Origin: Bacillota bacterium
Lineage (GTDB): Bacteria > Bacillota > Limnochordia > Darwinibacteriales > DTU012
Length of the DNA: 45,812 bases
Assembly: GCA_012520795.1 (NCBI GenBank)
Contig: JAAYNP010000100.1
Location: 1 to 45,812 of the forward strand
Direction: 5' to 3'
This document shows, piece by piece, positions 38,876-45,812 of the stretch (positions within the stretch are counted from its first letter, which is position 1; the number at the start of each line of letters is the position of its first letter). The position numbers and the translations under genes were made by a program. The notes beneath the pieces are model-generated. The model made no database searches. It saw only the letters and a program-made list of their open reading frames with translations, and had not been told where the DNA came from.

Positions 38876-39985
38876 GCCTACATTGAGCAGGATCCCGACG
38901 GCCATAAGGCTGGTTAACAGCGTGCTGCCGCCGTAAGTCAAAAAGGGCAGCGGCAGGCCTGTAACCGGCATGATCCCGACGGTCATGCCAACATTGATGA
39001 TCAGGTGGAAGACAAAATAGCTGACACACCCCACAGCCAGCAGTGTGCCAAAACGGTCTTTTGCCAGCAGGGCGATTTTGATGCCACGCCAAATTAGAAA
39101 AGCATAGGTGCACAATATGAGGCTTGCGCCTACAAAACCAAATTCTTCAGCCGCCACGGAAAAGATAAAGTCGGTATGGTTGGCAGGCAAAAAGTACAGC
39201 TGGCTTTGGGTGCCGTTTAAATAACCCTTGCCGAGAAATCCGCCGGAGCCGATGGCGACCATGGATTGAATCACATTCCAACCTGAGTCGGTGGGATCAC
39301 TATATGGGTCGATAAAGGCCAGCAGGCGCCTAAGCTGATACGGCTGGATGATTTTGACCACCTTATAGTATGAAAGCAGAATAGCCGCAGTGGCCGCAAC
39401 AATCCCAATCAAGGCAATCAGCCCCAGGTGGCGGATGTTGCCTCCGGCAACATAGGTCATGGCGAAAACAATACCAACAAAGACTATGGAAGTACCCAGA
39501 TCTGGCTGCAGAATGATTAGCGCCATGGGAACAGTGATGAGCAAAAAGGGATAGAGGATTTTCTTTCCTTGGAAACTGCCGGGCTTCTCCAAATAGTGAG
39601 CGAGAACAACTATAATGACTATTTTGGCGATTTCCGACGGCTGCAGGTTAAAGCTGCCCAACCGGAACCAGCGCTGTGAACCTTGGGCAATTCTGCCCAT
39701 GACCAGTGTCGCCCCCAGCAGCAAAATGCTAAGAAAATACCCAATTTTGGCCCAGCGGCGCCAGACCCGGTAATCGATTGATAGGATGGCAATCAGCCCT
39801 GTGAGGCCTACAACAGCCGCGATGACTTGCCTTTTCACATAGTAGAACGGATCGCTGTTGAGATTGATCAGGCGCGAAGCCGATGCGGAATAGATTACAA
39901 ACAGGCCAAGCAGGAATAAGCCCAAAACAGCGAGAATAAGTGGTATGTCCAAATTGCGCCAGTACCGGCGGGGAATCTCTTTCAT
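38849..39985 (-). CDS. rodA: SEDS peptidoglycan polymerase RodA
   Basis: 378 residues with about ten membrane helices. RodA polymerises lipid II into glycan strands during elongation, working with a class B penicillin-binding protein. Family features are VIYSASAS near residue 30, RGSQRW-like GSQRWFRLGSFNLQPSEIAK near 106-125, the PDLGTSIVFVGI segment with the functional Asp, and the C-terminal PVTGLPLPFLTYGGSTLL. The start of the protein (short polar N terminus, no long cytoplasmic extension) fits RodA better than FtsW. AAAGGAG lies 8 bases before the ATG. It converges on the phosphatase-like gene with a 27-base overlap. Confidence 0.92.
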   Translation of the reverse strand: MKEIPRRYWRNLDIPLILAVLGLFLLGLFVIYSASASRLINLNSDPFYYVKRQVIAAVVGLTGLIAILSIDYRVWRRWAKIGYFLSILLLGATLVMGRIAQGSQRWFRLGSFNLQPSEIAKIVIIVVLAHYLEKPGSFQGKKILYPFLLITVPMALIILQPDLGTSIVFVGIVFAMTYVAGGNIRHLGLIALIGIVAATAAILLSYYKVVKIIQPYQLRRLLAFIDPYSDPTDSGWNVIQSMVAIGSGGFLGKGYLNGTQSQLYFLPANHTDFIFSVAAEEFGFVGASLILCTYAFLIWRGIKIALLAKDRFGTLLAVGCVSYFVFHLIINVGMTVGIMPVTGLPLPFLTYGGSTLLTSLMAVGILLNVGLRRQKIMF

Positions 39986-40009
39986 GCTTACCGCTCCTTT
40001 GGTATGCTG

Positions 40010-40020
40010 ATTATATTATA
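40010..40020 (-). promoter_or_regulatory. Likely -10 region of the rodA promoter
   Basis: Two overlapping TATAAT boxes are read on the - strand at 40020-40015 and 40015-40010, 25-35 bases before the rodA start. I could not find a convincing -35 at the proper distance, so the promoter is only partly supported. Confidence 0.45.
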
Positions 40021-40055
40021 CACGAGATCTGCGGGAAGGAAAACCTGTTTTGCCC

Positions 40056-40084
40056 TTGACCAACCATAGGCGCTCTGCTATAAT
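40056..40084 (+). promoter_or_regulatory. Strong promoter of the tRNA-Lys/tRNA-Leu pair
   Basis: TTGACC (40056-40061), 17 bases, then a perfect TATAAT (40079-40084). Initiation near 40091 leaves an 18-base leader made largely of the tandem repeat AGTACGATG before tRNA-Lys. Confidence 0.9.
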
Positions 40085-40108
40085 GGCTTAGTACGATGGG
40101 AGTACGAT

Positions 40109-40184
40109 GAGCCATTAGCTCAGCAGGTAGAGCACCGGACTTTTAATCCGGGTGTCCCGCGTTCGAATCGCGGATGGCTCACCA
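40109..40184 (+). tRNA. tRNA-Lys (anticodon TTT)
   Basis: Acceptor GAGCCAT pairs with ATGGCTC. The anticodon arm CCGGA/TCCGG carries loop CTTTTAA with anticodon TTT, the T loop is TTCGAAT, and CCA is encoded. Confidence 0.97.
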
Positions 40185-40197
40185 TTTTCCTTTTTAT

Positions 40198-40283
40198 GCA
40201 GGCGTGGCGGAACTGGCAGACGCGCTAGACTTAGGATCTAGTGGGCACCCCCCGTGAGAGTTCGACTCTCTCCGCCTGCACCA
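40198..40283 (+). tRNA. tRNA-Leu (anticodon TAG)
   Basis: A class II tRNA of 86 bases with a long variable arm (TGGGCACCCCCCGT region). Acceptor GCAGGCG pairs with CGCCTGC, the anticodon arm CTAGA/TCTAG has loop CTTAGGA with anticodon TAG, and CCA is encoded. Confidence 0.97.
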
Positions 40284-40303
40284 TAAATGATGGTCTGTTG
40301 AGG

Positions 40304-40337
40304 GCGGTAAGGAAAAAAGTTGCCGCTCCGTTTTTTT
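40304..40337 (+). terminator. Terminator of the tRNA-Lys/Leu operon
   Basis: GCGGTAA (40304-40310) pairs with TTGCCGC (40320-40326, one G-T pair) around a purine-rich loop and is followed by a seven-T run at 40331-40337. The T run lies only three bases before a TATAAT (40341-40346) that may be the -10 box of the tig promoter. Confidence 0.72.
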
Positions 40338-40340
40338 GTT

Positions 40341-40346
40341 TATAAT
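40341..40346 (+). promoter_or_regulatory. Possible -10 box of the tig promoter
   Basis: A perfect TATAAT lies 88 bases before the tig ATG. The best -35 candidate, TTGCCG at 40320-40325, is only 15 bases away and belongs to the terminator stem, so the assignment is tentative. The leader from about 40353 to 40433 holds no other clear element. Confidence 0.4.
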
Positions 40347-40433
40347 TACATAGGTGGACGGCATTCGGTTATTAAAAAGAAAATCGGTCAATACTACCAA
40401 TTAATGCCGGTAGTATCGTGGGGAGGAGCAAAA

Positions 40434-41801
40434 ATGAACGTCAATCTGGAGCACCTGGAAAACAGCAGAGTAAAGGTAACAGTCGAAGTGGATGCAGCCA
40501 AATTGGAGGAAGGGTTGGCCCATGCGTACCGCCGTGTGGCCAAAAGAGTGCAAATACGTGGATTCCGGAAAGGGAAAGCGCCGCGGAAGATCATTGAAAG
40601 GTATTACGGGGCCAGTATCTTTTATGAAGATGCACTGGACTATCTGGTTCCGCAGCTGTACGAGGCTGCGGTAGAACAAACCAAGATCAACCCTGTAGAT
40701 CAGCCCAGCTGCGATATTCACAAAATTGAACCCGGTGAGGGGTTGAGCATCGAGTTTGAAGTAGATATCTATCCCGAAGTGGAACTGGGTCAATATACCG
40801 GTTTGCCGGTGGAAAAAAGGATCCGGGAAGTCACTGCTGCCGATATTGATGCTGAACTTGAGCAGCTGCACCTGCAGCACGGCGAATTGGTCTCGGTTGA
40901 GGACCGGAATCAAGTGCAGGAAGGCGATTATGTCGACCTTGATTTCAAAGGGTTCCTGGAAGGAAAGCCTTTTCCCGGCGGGGCGGCCAGCGGGTACACC
41001 TTGCGGATTGGATCCGGACAGTTCATACCCGGTTTTGAGGAACAGCTGATTGGCCTGTCCATAGATGAAGAAAAGGAAGTTGACGTCACATTTCCCGAAG
41101 ACTACCATGCCCAGGAATTGGCCGGGAAAGATGTAACTTTTGTTGTTAAAATAAACGGAATCAAGAAACGGGTGTTACCTGAACTGAACGATGATTTTGC
41201 CAAAGATTTGGGCGACTATGAGTCCTTGGCGGAATTAAAAGAAGATATTAGAAAAAGGTTAGAAGAGCGTATCACCCACGGAACCAAACATGAAATGGAG
41301 AATAGATTAATAGAGCAAATTATCGGCTCCAGCACTATCGTGCTTCCCAAATCCATGATCGATCAGCAGCTGGACTACATGATGAACCAGTTTGAAACCA
41401 ACCTCTTATATTCAGGGATGACTTTGGAGCGGTATTTGGAGCATACGCAGAAGACCCAAGAAGAATTAAGAGGCGAAATGGAGCCCGAGGCTGTCAATCA
41501 ATTGAAGCGGGGCCTGATCCTTGATGCTATTGCAGAAAAGGAAGGAATTTCCGCTTCTGATGAAGAAATTGACCGTAAAATTGATGAACTTGCCCAAGAC
41601 AGCCCCGATCCTGAGCAGGCCCGTGCCAATATGGAATCGAGCAGAAACCGGTTGGCAAACATGATCAGAATTGACAAGACTTGGGATTTCCTGATTGCCA
41701 ACGCTCAAGTGACTGAGGTGGCCGATGAAATAGCGGATTCGGCCGATACAGGCACAAAAGGGGCGGAACCTGTTGATGACAATGGGCCTGAAACTGAATG
41801 A
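40434..41801 (+). CDS. tig: Trigger factor
   Basis: A ribosome-associated chaperone and peptidyl-prolyl isomerase. It has 455 residues. The N-terminal ribosome-binding signature GFRKGKAP is at residues 43-50. A FKBP-type isomerase domain (about 160-245) includes GDYVDLDFKGFLEGKPF and IPGFEEQLIGL. The helical C-terminal chaperone domain follows, ending in a long acidic tail. The frame extends upstream, but the ATG at 40434 is preceded by GGGAGGAG and matches the family start. It leads the tig-clpP-clpX-lonB run, a common Firmicute order linking folding and degradation. Confidence 0.97.
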   Translation: MNVNLEHLENSRVKVTVEVDAAKLEEGLAHAYRRVAKRVQIRGFRKGKAPRKIIERYYGASIFYEDALDYLVPQLYEAAVEQTKINPVDQPSCDIHKIEPGEGLSIEFEVDIYPEVELGQYTGLPVEKRIREVTAADIDAELEQLHLQHGELVSVEDRNQVQEGDYVDLDFKGFLEGKPFPGGAASGYTLRIGSGQFIPGFEEQLIGLSIDEEKEVDVTFPEDYHAQELAGKDVTFVVKINGIKKRVLPELNDDFAKDLGDYESLAELKEDIRKRLEERITHGTKHEMENRLIEQIIGSSTIVLPKSMIDQQLDYMMNQFETNLLYSGMTLERYLEHTQKTQEELRGEMEPEAVNQLKRGLILDAIAEKEGISASDEEIDRKIDELAQDSPDPEQARANMESSRNRLANMIRIDKTWDFLIANAQVTEVADEIADSADTGTKGAEPVDDNGPETE

Positions 41802-41853
41802 ACAGCAAAGGTGTAGGATGAATTTCAGGCTAAAGAAGGGGGAGTAACAGTTA

Positions 41854-42456
41854 ATGAGCACATTGATTCCAATGGTGGTTGAACAGACCAACCGGGGAGA
41901 AAGGGCCTTTGATATCTATTCCCGTCTGTTGAGAGAACGGATCGTTTTTTTGGGAGGGCCGATCAACGATCACATAGCCAACCTGGTTGTGGCGCAAATG
42001 CTCTACCTTGAATCTGAGGACCCAAACAAGGACATTCATCTGTATATTAATAGCCCCGGAGGAGAAGTATATTCCGGACTGGCTATTTACGATACAATCC
42101 AGTATATCAAACCGGATGTATCCACCATTTGTGTGGGTTTGGCGGCCAGCATGGCGGCACTGCTGCTGGCTGCTGGCGCCAAAGGCAAGCGCTTTGCCTT
42201 GCCTCATTCTAGGGTGATGATTCACCAGCCTATGGGTGGGGCTCAAGGGCAGGCGACCCAGATCGAGATTGTAGCAAGGGAGATCTTGCGTTTGAAACAC
42301 ATGGGCAATGAGATTCTCCACCGTCATACAGGACAACCCATGGGGCGGATCGAGCAAGACACGGATCGGGATTACTACATGTCAGCAGAAGAGGCGAAAC
42401 AATACGGCCTCATAGACGGGATCATGTATACCAGAGCCGAAATGAACAAGGCATAA
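41854..42456 (+). CDS. clpP: ATP-dependent Clp protease proteolytic subunit
   Basis: A serine protease subunit that forms the two-ring barrel used by ClpX. It has 200 residues. The catalytic triad is Ser99 (GLAASMAA), His124 (RVMIHQP) and Asp173 (DTDRD). The N-terminal [17 protein letters not shown] loop that contacts the ATPase is conserved. AGGGGGAG lies about 10 bases before the ATG. The gene is 22 bases upstream of clpX, so the protease and unfoldase are made together. Together with the tmRNA in this window it completes the ribosome-rescue degradation route. Confidence 0.98.
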   Translation: MSTLIPMVVEQTNRGERAFDIYSRLLRERIVFLGGPINDHIANLVVAQMLYLESEDPNKDIHLYINSPGGEVYSGLAIYDTIQYIKPDVSTICVGLAASMAALLLAAGAKGKRFALPHSRVMIHQPMGGAQGQATQIEIVAREILRLKHMGNEILHRHTGQPMGRIEQDTDRDYYMSAEEAKQYGLIDGIMYTRAEMNKA

Positions 42457-42478
42457 GAAGCTTGAGAGAGGTGATCAG

Positions 42479-43732
42479 ATGTTAAAATTTGGCGATGAAA
42501 AAGGGCAACTGAAGTGTTCTTTCTGTGGCAAACAGCAGGAACAGGTCAAAAAGCTCATCGCCGGGCCCGGTGTATACATCTGCGATGAATGTATCGAGCT
42601 GTGCAACGAGATTATAGAAGAAGAGTTTACTGAAGAGAACGACGCTGATCTGCATACTGTCCCCAAACCGGTGGAAATCCGGAAAACGCTGGACGATTAC
42701 GTAATCGGGCAGGAGCAGGCCAAGAAGGCCTTGGCTGTTGCTGTTTACAATCACTATAAACGGATCACCAACGCCAGCAGAGCCGAAGAGGTGGAACTGC
42801 AAAAAAGCAACATTCTACTGCTGGGGCCCACCGGAAGCGGCAAGACCTTGCTGGCGCAAACCCTGGCGCGTATCTTGAATGTGCCTTTTGCCATCGCAGA
42901 TGCCACAAGCCTCACTGAAGCTGGTTATGTCGGTGAAGATGTAGAAAACATTCTGTTAAGGCTGATCCAGGCTGCCGACTATGATGTGGAAAGAGCCGAA
43001 CGGGGCATTATCTATATTGACGAAATCGATAAGATTGCCCGCAAATCGGAAAACCCATCCATTACGAGGGATGTGTCAGGCGAGGGTGTTCAACAAGCGC
43101 TCTTAAAAATCCTGGAAGGGACCATTGCCAGTGTACCACCTCAGGGCGGACGAAAGCACCCGCATCAAGAGTTCATTCAGATCGATACCACAAATATCCT
43201 GTTCATCTGTGGCGGTGCATTTGACGGATTGGAGAAGATTATCGAACGGCGTGTCGGTCAAAAAACGATGGGCTTCGGCGCGGAGATCAAAACCAAGGAA
43301 GAGAAGAAGATCGGCGATATCCTGCGTCAAATCATGCCTGAAGATCTCTTGAAATATGGGCTGATTCCGGAATTCATTGGGCGGGTGCCTGTGGTTGTGT
43401 CCCTGGATGCCCTGGATAAACAAGCGCTGATTGATATTTTGGTTAAACCAAAGAATGCGTTGGTTAAACAGTTCCGGCGGCTGATGGATATGGATGGCGT
43501 TGAGCTGGAGTTTCAGGATGAAGCCCTTGAAGCTATTGCTGAACTGGCTTTAGAGCAAAAAACGGGAGCCAGGGGCTTGCGCTCCATCTTGGAAAGCATC
43601 CTTCAGGATACGATGTACCTGATTCCATCGGAGAACGATGTGAAGAAGTGCGTGATTACAAGAGAGGTTGTGCTCAAACTTGAACCGCCGCGTTTGATCA
43701 GATTGGACAAATCCAAGAATGAGACTGCATAG
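42479..43732 (+). CDS. clpX: ATP-dependent Clp protease ATP-binding subunit ClpX
   Basis: An AAA+ unfoldase that recognises substrates, including tmRNA-tagged proteins, and feeds them to ClpP. It has 417 residues. The N-terminal zinc-binding domain has Cys13, Cys16, Cys35 and Cys38. Walker A GPTGSGKT is at 116-123, Walker [12 protein letters not shown] follows, and the ClpP-docking IGF-type loop appears as MGFGAEI. The pore GYVG motif is in [21 protein letters not shown] lies before the ATG. A terminator follows, separating it from lonB. Confidence 0.98.
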   Translation: MLKFGDEKGQLKCSFCGKQQEQVKKLIAGPGVYICDECIELCNEIIEEEFTEENDADLHTVPKPVEIRKTLDDYVIGQEQAKKALAVAVYNHYKRITNASRAEEVELQKSNILLLGPTGSGKTLLAQTLARILNVPFAIADATSLTEAGYVGEDVENILLRLIQAADYDVERAERGIIYIDEIDKIARKSENPSITRDVSGEGVQQALLKILEGTIASVPPQGGRKHPHQEFIQIDTTNILFICGGAFDGLEKIIERRVGQKTMGFGAEIKTKEEKKIGDILRQIMPEDLLKYGLIPEFIGRVPVVVSLDALDKQALIDILVKPKNALVKQFRRLMDMDGVELEFQDEALEAIAELALEQKTGARGLRSILESILQDTMYLIPSENDVKKCVITREVVLKLEPPRLIRLDKSKNETA

Positions 43733-43776
43733 ACGTATTGTGGACGAATAACTGTCTTGGATAAAGCAGGCATTGA

Positions 43777-43808
43777 GGGCAGGCATTGACGCCTGCCTTA
43801 TTTTTTTG
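43777..43808 (+). terminator. Intrinsic terminator after clpX
   Basis: GGCAGGC (43778-43784) pairs with GCCTGCC (43791-43797) around ATTGAC and is followed by TTATTTTTTT. The 11-base word GCAGGCATTGA appears twice in tandem here (43766 and 43780), a small duplication that also forms one arm of the stem. Confidence 0.88.
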
Positions 43809-43858
43809 CCCCCTGCCGGGAATACTATATCTGTTAAGGCTACCAGGGAGGTAAGGAA

Positions 43859-45553
43859 ATGGATTTGATGGGAATCTTCGGACTGATCAATTTCTTCTTC
43901 GCAATTGTGATCGGGCTGTACTTTTTTAACTTGCTTAAACAGCAGCAGGGGACCAAGTCAGCTGTTGACCGGGAGTCGAAAAAGGAGCTGGAAAAACTGC
44001 GCAAATTAAAGGCCATCTCCCTGACTGAGCCGTTGGCGGAGTTGACCAGGCCTGCCACCTTTTCCGAGATCATCGGGCAGGATGACGGGCTCAAAGCTTT
44101 AAAAGCCGCTTTGTGCGGCCCAAACCCGCAGCATGTGATTATTTATGGCCCGCCCGGAGTCGGCAAAACAGCTGCAGCCCGTGTTGTCCTTGAGGAAGCA
44201 AAGCTGAACTCACTGTCACCTTTTCAGCGTGATGCCAGATTTGTGGAAATAGATGCCACAACCGCCCGCTTTGACGATCGGGGAATCGCAGATCCCCTCA
44301 TGGGTTCAGTGCATGACCCGATTTACCAGGGCGCCGGGCCTTTAGGGATTGCCGGAATCCCACAGCCCAAACCGGGTGCGGTGACAAAAGCTCATGGCGG
44401 GGTGCTGTTCATTGATGAGATTGGTGAACTGCACCCGATTCAGATGAATAAGCTCCTGAAAGTACTGGAAGATCGTAAAGTGTTTTTGGAAAGTGCCTAC
44501 TATTCTTCTGAGGATTCCAACATCCCTTTGCATATTCACGAGATTTTTCAGCGTGGCCTGCCTGCCGATTTCCGCTTGGTAGGTGCCACTACCCGGATGC
44601 CTCACGAGCTGCCTCCAGCCCTTCGATCCCGCTGCCTGGAAATCTATTTCCGTGCCCTGACACCGAAGGAGATCGGCCAGATTGCCAAAAACGCCGCAGA
44701 AAAAGGGAGTTTCCAAATCTCTGAAGATGCTGTGTCTGAGCTGACCAAATATGCCAATAATGGGCGGGACGCTGTGAATATCGTTCAAATAGCCGGCGGG
44801 GTGGTGCTCTCTGAACGAAGGAAGACAATTGAGAAGAAAGACATCGAATGGGTGGTCAACAACGGACAGTACAGCCCGCGCCTTGACTGCAAAATTCCTG
44901 CCTGCCCCCAAATTGGTGTGGTCAACGGGCTTGCAGTGTATGGGCCCAACCTCGGGACTTTGATCGAGGTGGAAGCTGTTGCCATACCCATTGACGAACA
45001 GCGGCGCGGGCAGGTCCAGATTACCGGGATTGTAGATGAGGAAGAAACGGGTGCACTCGGCCGGACCATGCGCCGCAAGTCTTTGGCCCGTTCATCAATC
45101 GACAATGTTTTGACTGTTCTCAGGGCGAACTTGGGATTGCGCCCCCACGACTATGATATTCATATCAACTTTCCGGGAGGTGTCCCCATTGACGGCCCTT
45201 CAGCCGGTGTTTCCATCATCACCGCGATTTATTCGGCAATTACCAAGCAGACGGTTAGCCACGAGGTGGCTATGACCGGTGAAGTGTCCATCCATGGCGA
45301 AGTCCGGCCCGTTGGCGGTGTGGTGGCAAAAATCGAAGCCGCCGTACTCGCCGGAGTCAAAAAGGTCTTAATCCCGAAGGATAACTGGCAGGATCTGTTT
45401 GCCGAGTTCAAATGTATTGAAATCCAACCTGTCTCCACCATTGAAGAAGTGATCAGAGCTGCATTGACTCCGGAAAACGGTTTGGGTAGGAATCTTCCGC
45501 CTCCTGAGGCAGAATTGCTGTCGGCAGCCTCCGCTCTCGATGTCAATGCTTAG
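43859..45553 (+). CDS. lonB: ATP-dependent protease LonB
   Basis: A membrane-anchored Lon-type protease of sporulating Firmicutes. It has 564 residues. One N-terminal hydrophobic helix (about 7-24) is followed by a coiled-coil stretch rich in Lys and Glu. The AAA+ domain has Walker A GPPGVGKT at 97-104 and Walker B GGVLFIDEIGELHP. The protease domain has the catalytic Ser448 (DGPSAGVSI) and Lys491 (VVAKIEAA), forming the Ser-Lys dyad. In Bacillus lonB is expressed in the forespore; no clear forespore promoter could be recognised here. GGGAGGTAAGGA precedes the ATG. A terminator begins at the stop codon. Confidence 0.96.
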   Translation: MDLMGIFGLINFFFAIVIGLYFFNLLKQQQGTKSAVDRESKKELEKLRKLKAISLTEPLAELTRPATFSEIIGQDDGLKALKAALCGPNPQHVIIYGPPGVGKTAAARVVLEEAKLNSLSPFQRDARFVEIDATTARFDDRGIADPLMGSVHDPIYQGAGPLGIAGIPQPKPGAVTKAHGGVLFIDEIGELHPIQMNKLLKVLEDRKVFLESAYYSSEDSNIPLHIHEIFQRGLPADFRLVGATTRMPHELPPALRSRCLEIYFRALTPKEIGQIAKNAAEKGSFQISEDAVSELTKYANNGRDAVNIVQIAGGVVLSERRKTIEKKDIEWVVNNGQYSPRLDCKIPACPQIGVVNGLAVYGPNLGTLIEVEAVAIPIDEQRRGQVQITGIVDEEETGALGRTMRRKSLARSSIDNVLTVLRANLGLRPHDYDIHINFPGGVPIDGPSAGVSIITAIYSAITKQTVSHEVAMTGEVSIHGEVRPVGGVVAKIEAAVLAGVKKVLIPKDNWQDLFAEFKCIEIQPVSTIEEVIRAALTPENGLGRNLPPPEAELLSAASALDVNA

Positions 45554-45577
45554 GCCCTCCGGGGCCTGATTGTTTTT
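45552..45577 (+). terminator. Intrinsic terminator after lonB
   Basis: AGGCCC (45552-45557) pairs with GGGCCT (45562-45567), and GATTGTTTTT follows. The stem begins within the lonB stop codon. Confidence 0.75.
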
Positions 45578-45635
45578 GAGCAAGGCGTAGTATAAAATTA
45601 CTGTCGGACAGGGAATGATGCCTGGAAAATAGAAA

Positions 45636-45692
45636 AAGATCTCACCGTCCCTGCACGTGGACGAGTACAAAGTACTCAAGAGGTGAGATCTT
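45636..45692 (+). repeat. Inverted repeat that can hide the ribosome-binding site of the last ORF
   Basis: AAGATCTCACC (45636-45646) is perfectly complementary to GGTGAGATCTT (45682-45692). An inner hairpin GAGTAC-AAA-GTACTC lies at 45663-45677. The 3' arm covers GAGGTG, the ribosome-binding site of the ORF at 45695. Such protecting stems are known from several insertion sequences, where they block translation of read-through transcripts; that reading is inference here. A TATAAA at 45591-45596 lies upstream, without a clear -35. Confidence 0.6.
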
Positions 45693-45694
45693 CT

Positions 45695-45812
45695 ATGGAT
45701 TTAGTATTCGATGAGAGTCTAGTGTTATCCTTCAAGGAGGTTGTTGAGGAATCAGTACGGCAGATATTCGAAGGCAAGGGTATTTCAGCGTTTCAGCAGG
45801 CCCTGCGAAATG
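45695..45812 (+). CDS. Unrecognised ORF, 3' end outside window (possible transposase)
   Basis: 39 codons are visible from the ATG at 45695, beginning MDLVFDESLVLSFKEVVEES and continuing with a charged helical stretch to the window edge. GAGGTG sits about 8 bases upstream, inside an inverted repeat. I do not recognise the protein. The hairpin-rich leader, the position behind a housekeeping terminator and the amphipathic N terminus would fit an insertion-sequence transposase, but terminal inverted repeats and target duplication cannot be seen because the other end lies outside. Confidence 0.5.
   Translation, partial: MDLVFDESLVLSFKEVVEESVRQIFEGKGISAFQQALRN

Noticed and set aside
40194-40400. 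68-aa - strand frame over tRNA-Leu
   Set aside because: Reverse translation of a tRNA-Leu gene and its terminator; no ribosome-binding site or homology signal.

Overview
The window looks like the chromosome of an endospore-forming, heterotrophic member of the Firmicutes (Clostridia or Limnochordia-like). WhiA, CggR, LonB, a GerMN-domain protein, a VanW-domain protein, and the gene orders cggR-gapA-pgk-tpiA-gpmI-eno and tig-clpP-clpX-lonB all point there. This placement is inferred from gene content and order, not from phylogeny. Almost everything is coded on the + strand, with tight spacing, frequent ATGA-type stop/start overlaps, and regular use of GTG and TTG starts.

Region by region. (1) 1-3645: 3' part of a PHP-domain phosphoesterase, yvcK, a VanW-domain gene and whiA. 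(2) 3646-10807: an operator with two CGGGACAAAAA direct repeats, then cggR and the five lower-glycolysis genes gapA, pgk, tpiA, gpmI and eno, ending in an intrinsic terminator. (3) 10808-11303: an ORF-less group II intron of the terminator-associated class C type, sitting directly behind the eno terminator. (4) 11304-26367: a 15-kb carbohydrate-uptake locus. It has a LacI-type regulator with a perfect 14-bp palindromic operator, two extracellular solute-binding proteins (one fused to two carbohydrate-binding-like modules), two pairs of ABC permeases, an NHL-TPR-Yip1-like membrane protein, a DUF5696-like secreted protein and a GH51 alpha-L-arabinofuranosidase. No ABC ATPase is present. (5) 26378-27663: secG on +, then ssrA (tmRNA) and smpB on -. 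(6) 27759-33727: an AMIN/amidase_3 cell-wall hydrolase, a GerMN protein, murI, murD, rph and an XTP/dITP diphosphatase. (7) 33745-34173: a tRNA operon (Pro, Gly, Arg, His) behind a near-consensus promoter. (8) 34185-35551 (-): a diacylglycerol-kinase-like lipid kinase and a small anchored protein. (9) 35631-38875: a GT4 glycosyltransferase translationally coupled to a 711-aa alkaline-phosphatase-fold/polytopic membrane protein, converging on rodA (-). (10) 40056-45567: tRNA-Lys and tRNA-Leu, then tig, clpP, clpX and lonB. (11) 45568-45812: a hairpin-rich leader and the first 39 codons of an unrecognised ORF, possibly the edge of an insertion sequence.

How it works together: glycolysis is under CggR control. 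The neighbouring sugar locus probably captures an arabinose-containing polysaccharide or oligosaccharide outside the cell, imports it through one or two ABC systems that must borrow an ATPase from elsewhere, and trims it inside with the GH51 enzyme. The rest is housekeeping: cell-wall synthesis and remodelling, protein export, ribosome rescue and proteolysis. The most unusual material is the sugar locus (CBM-SBP fusion, NHL-Yip1 protein, DUF5696 protein, signal peptides without lipoboxes) and the ORF-less intron.
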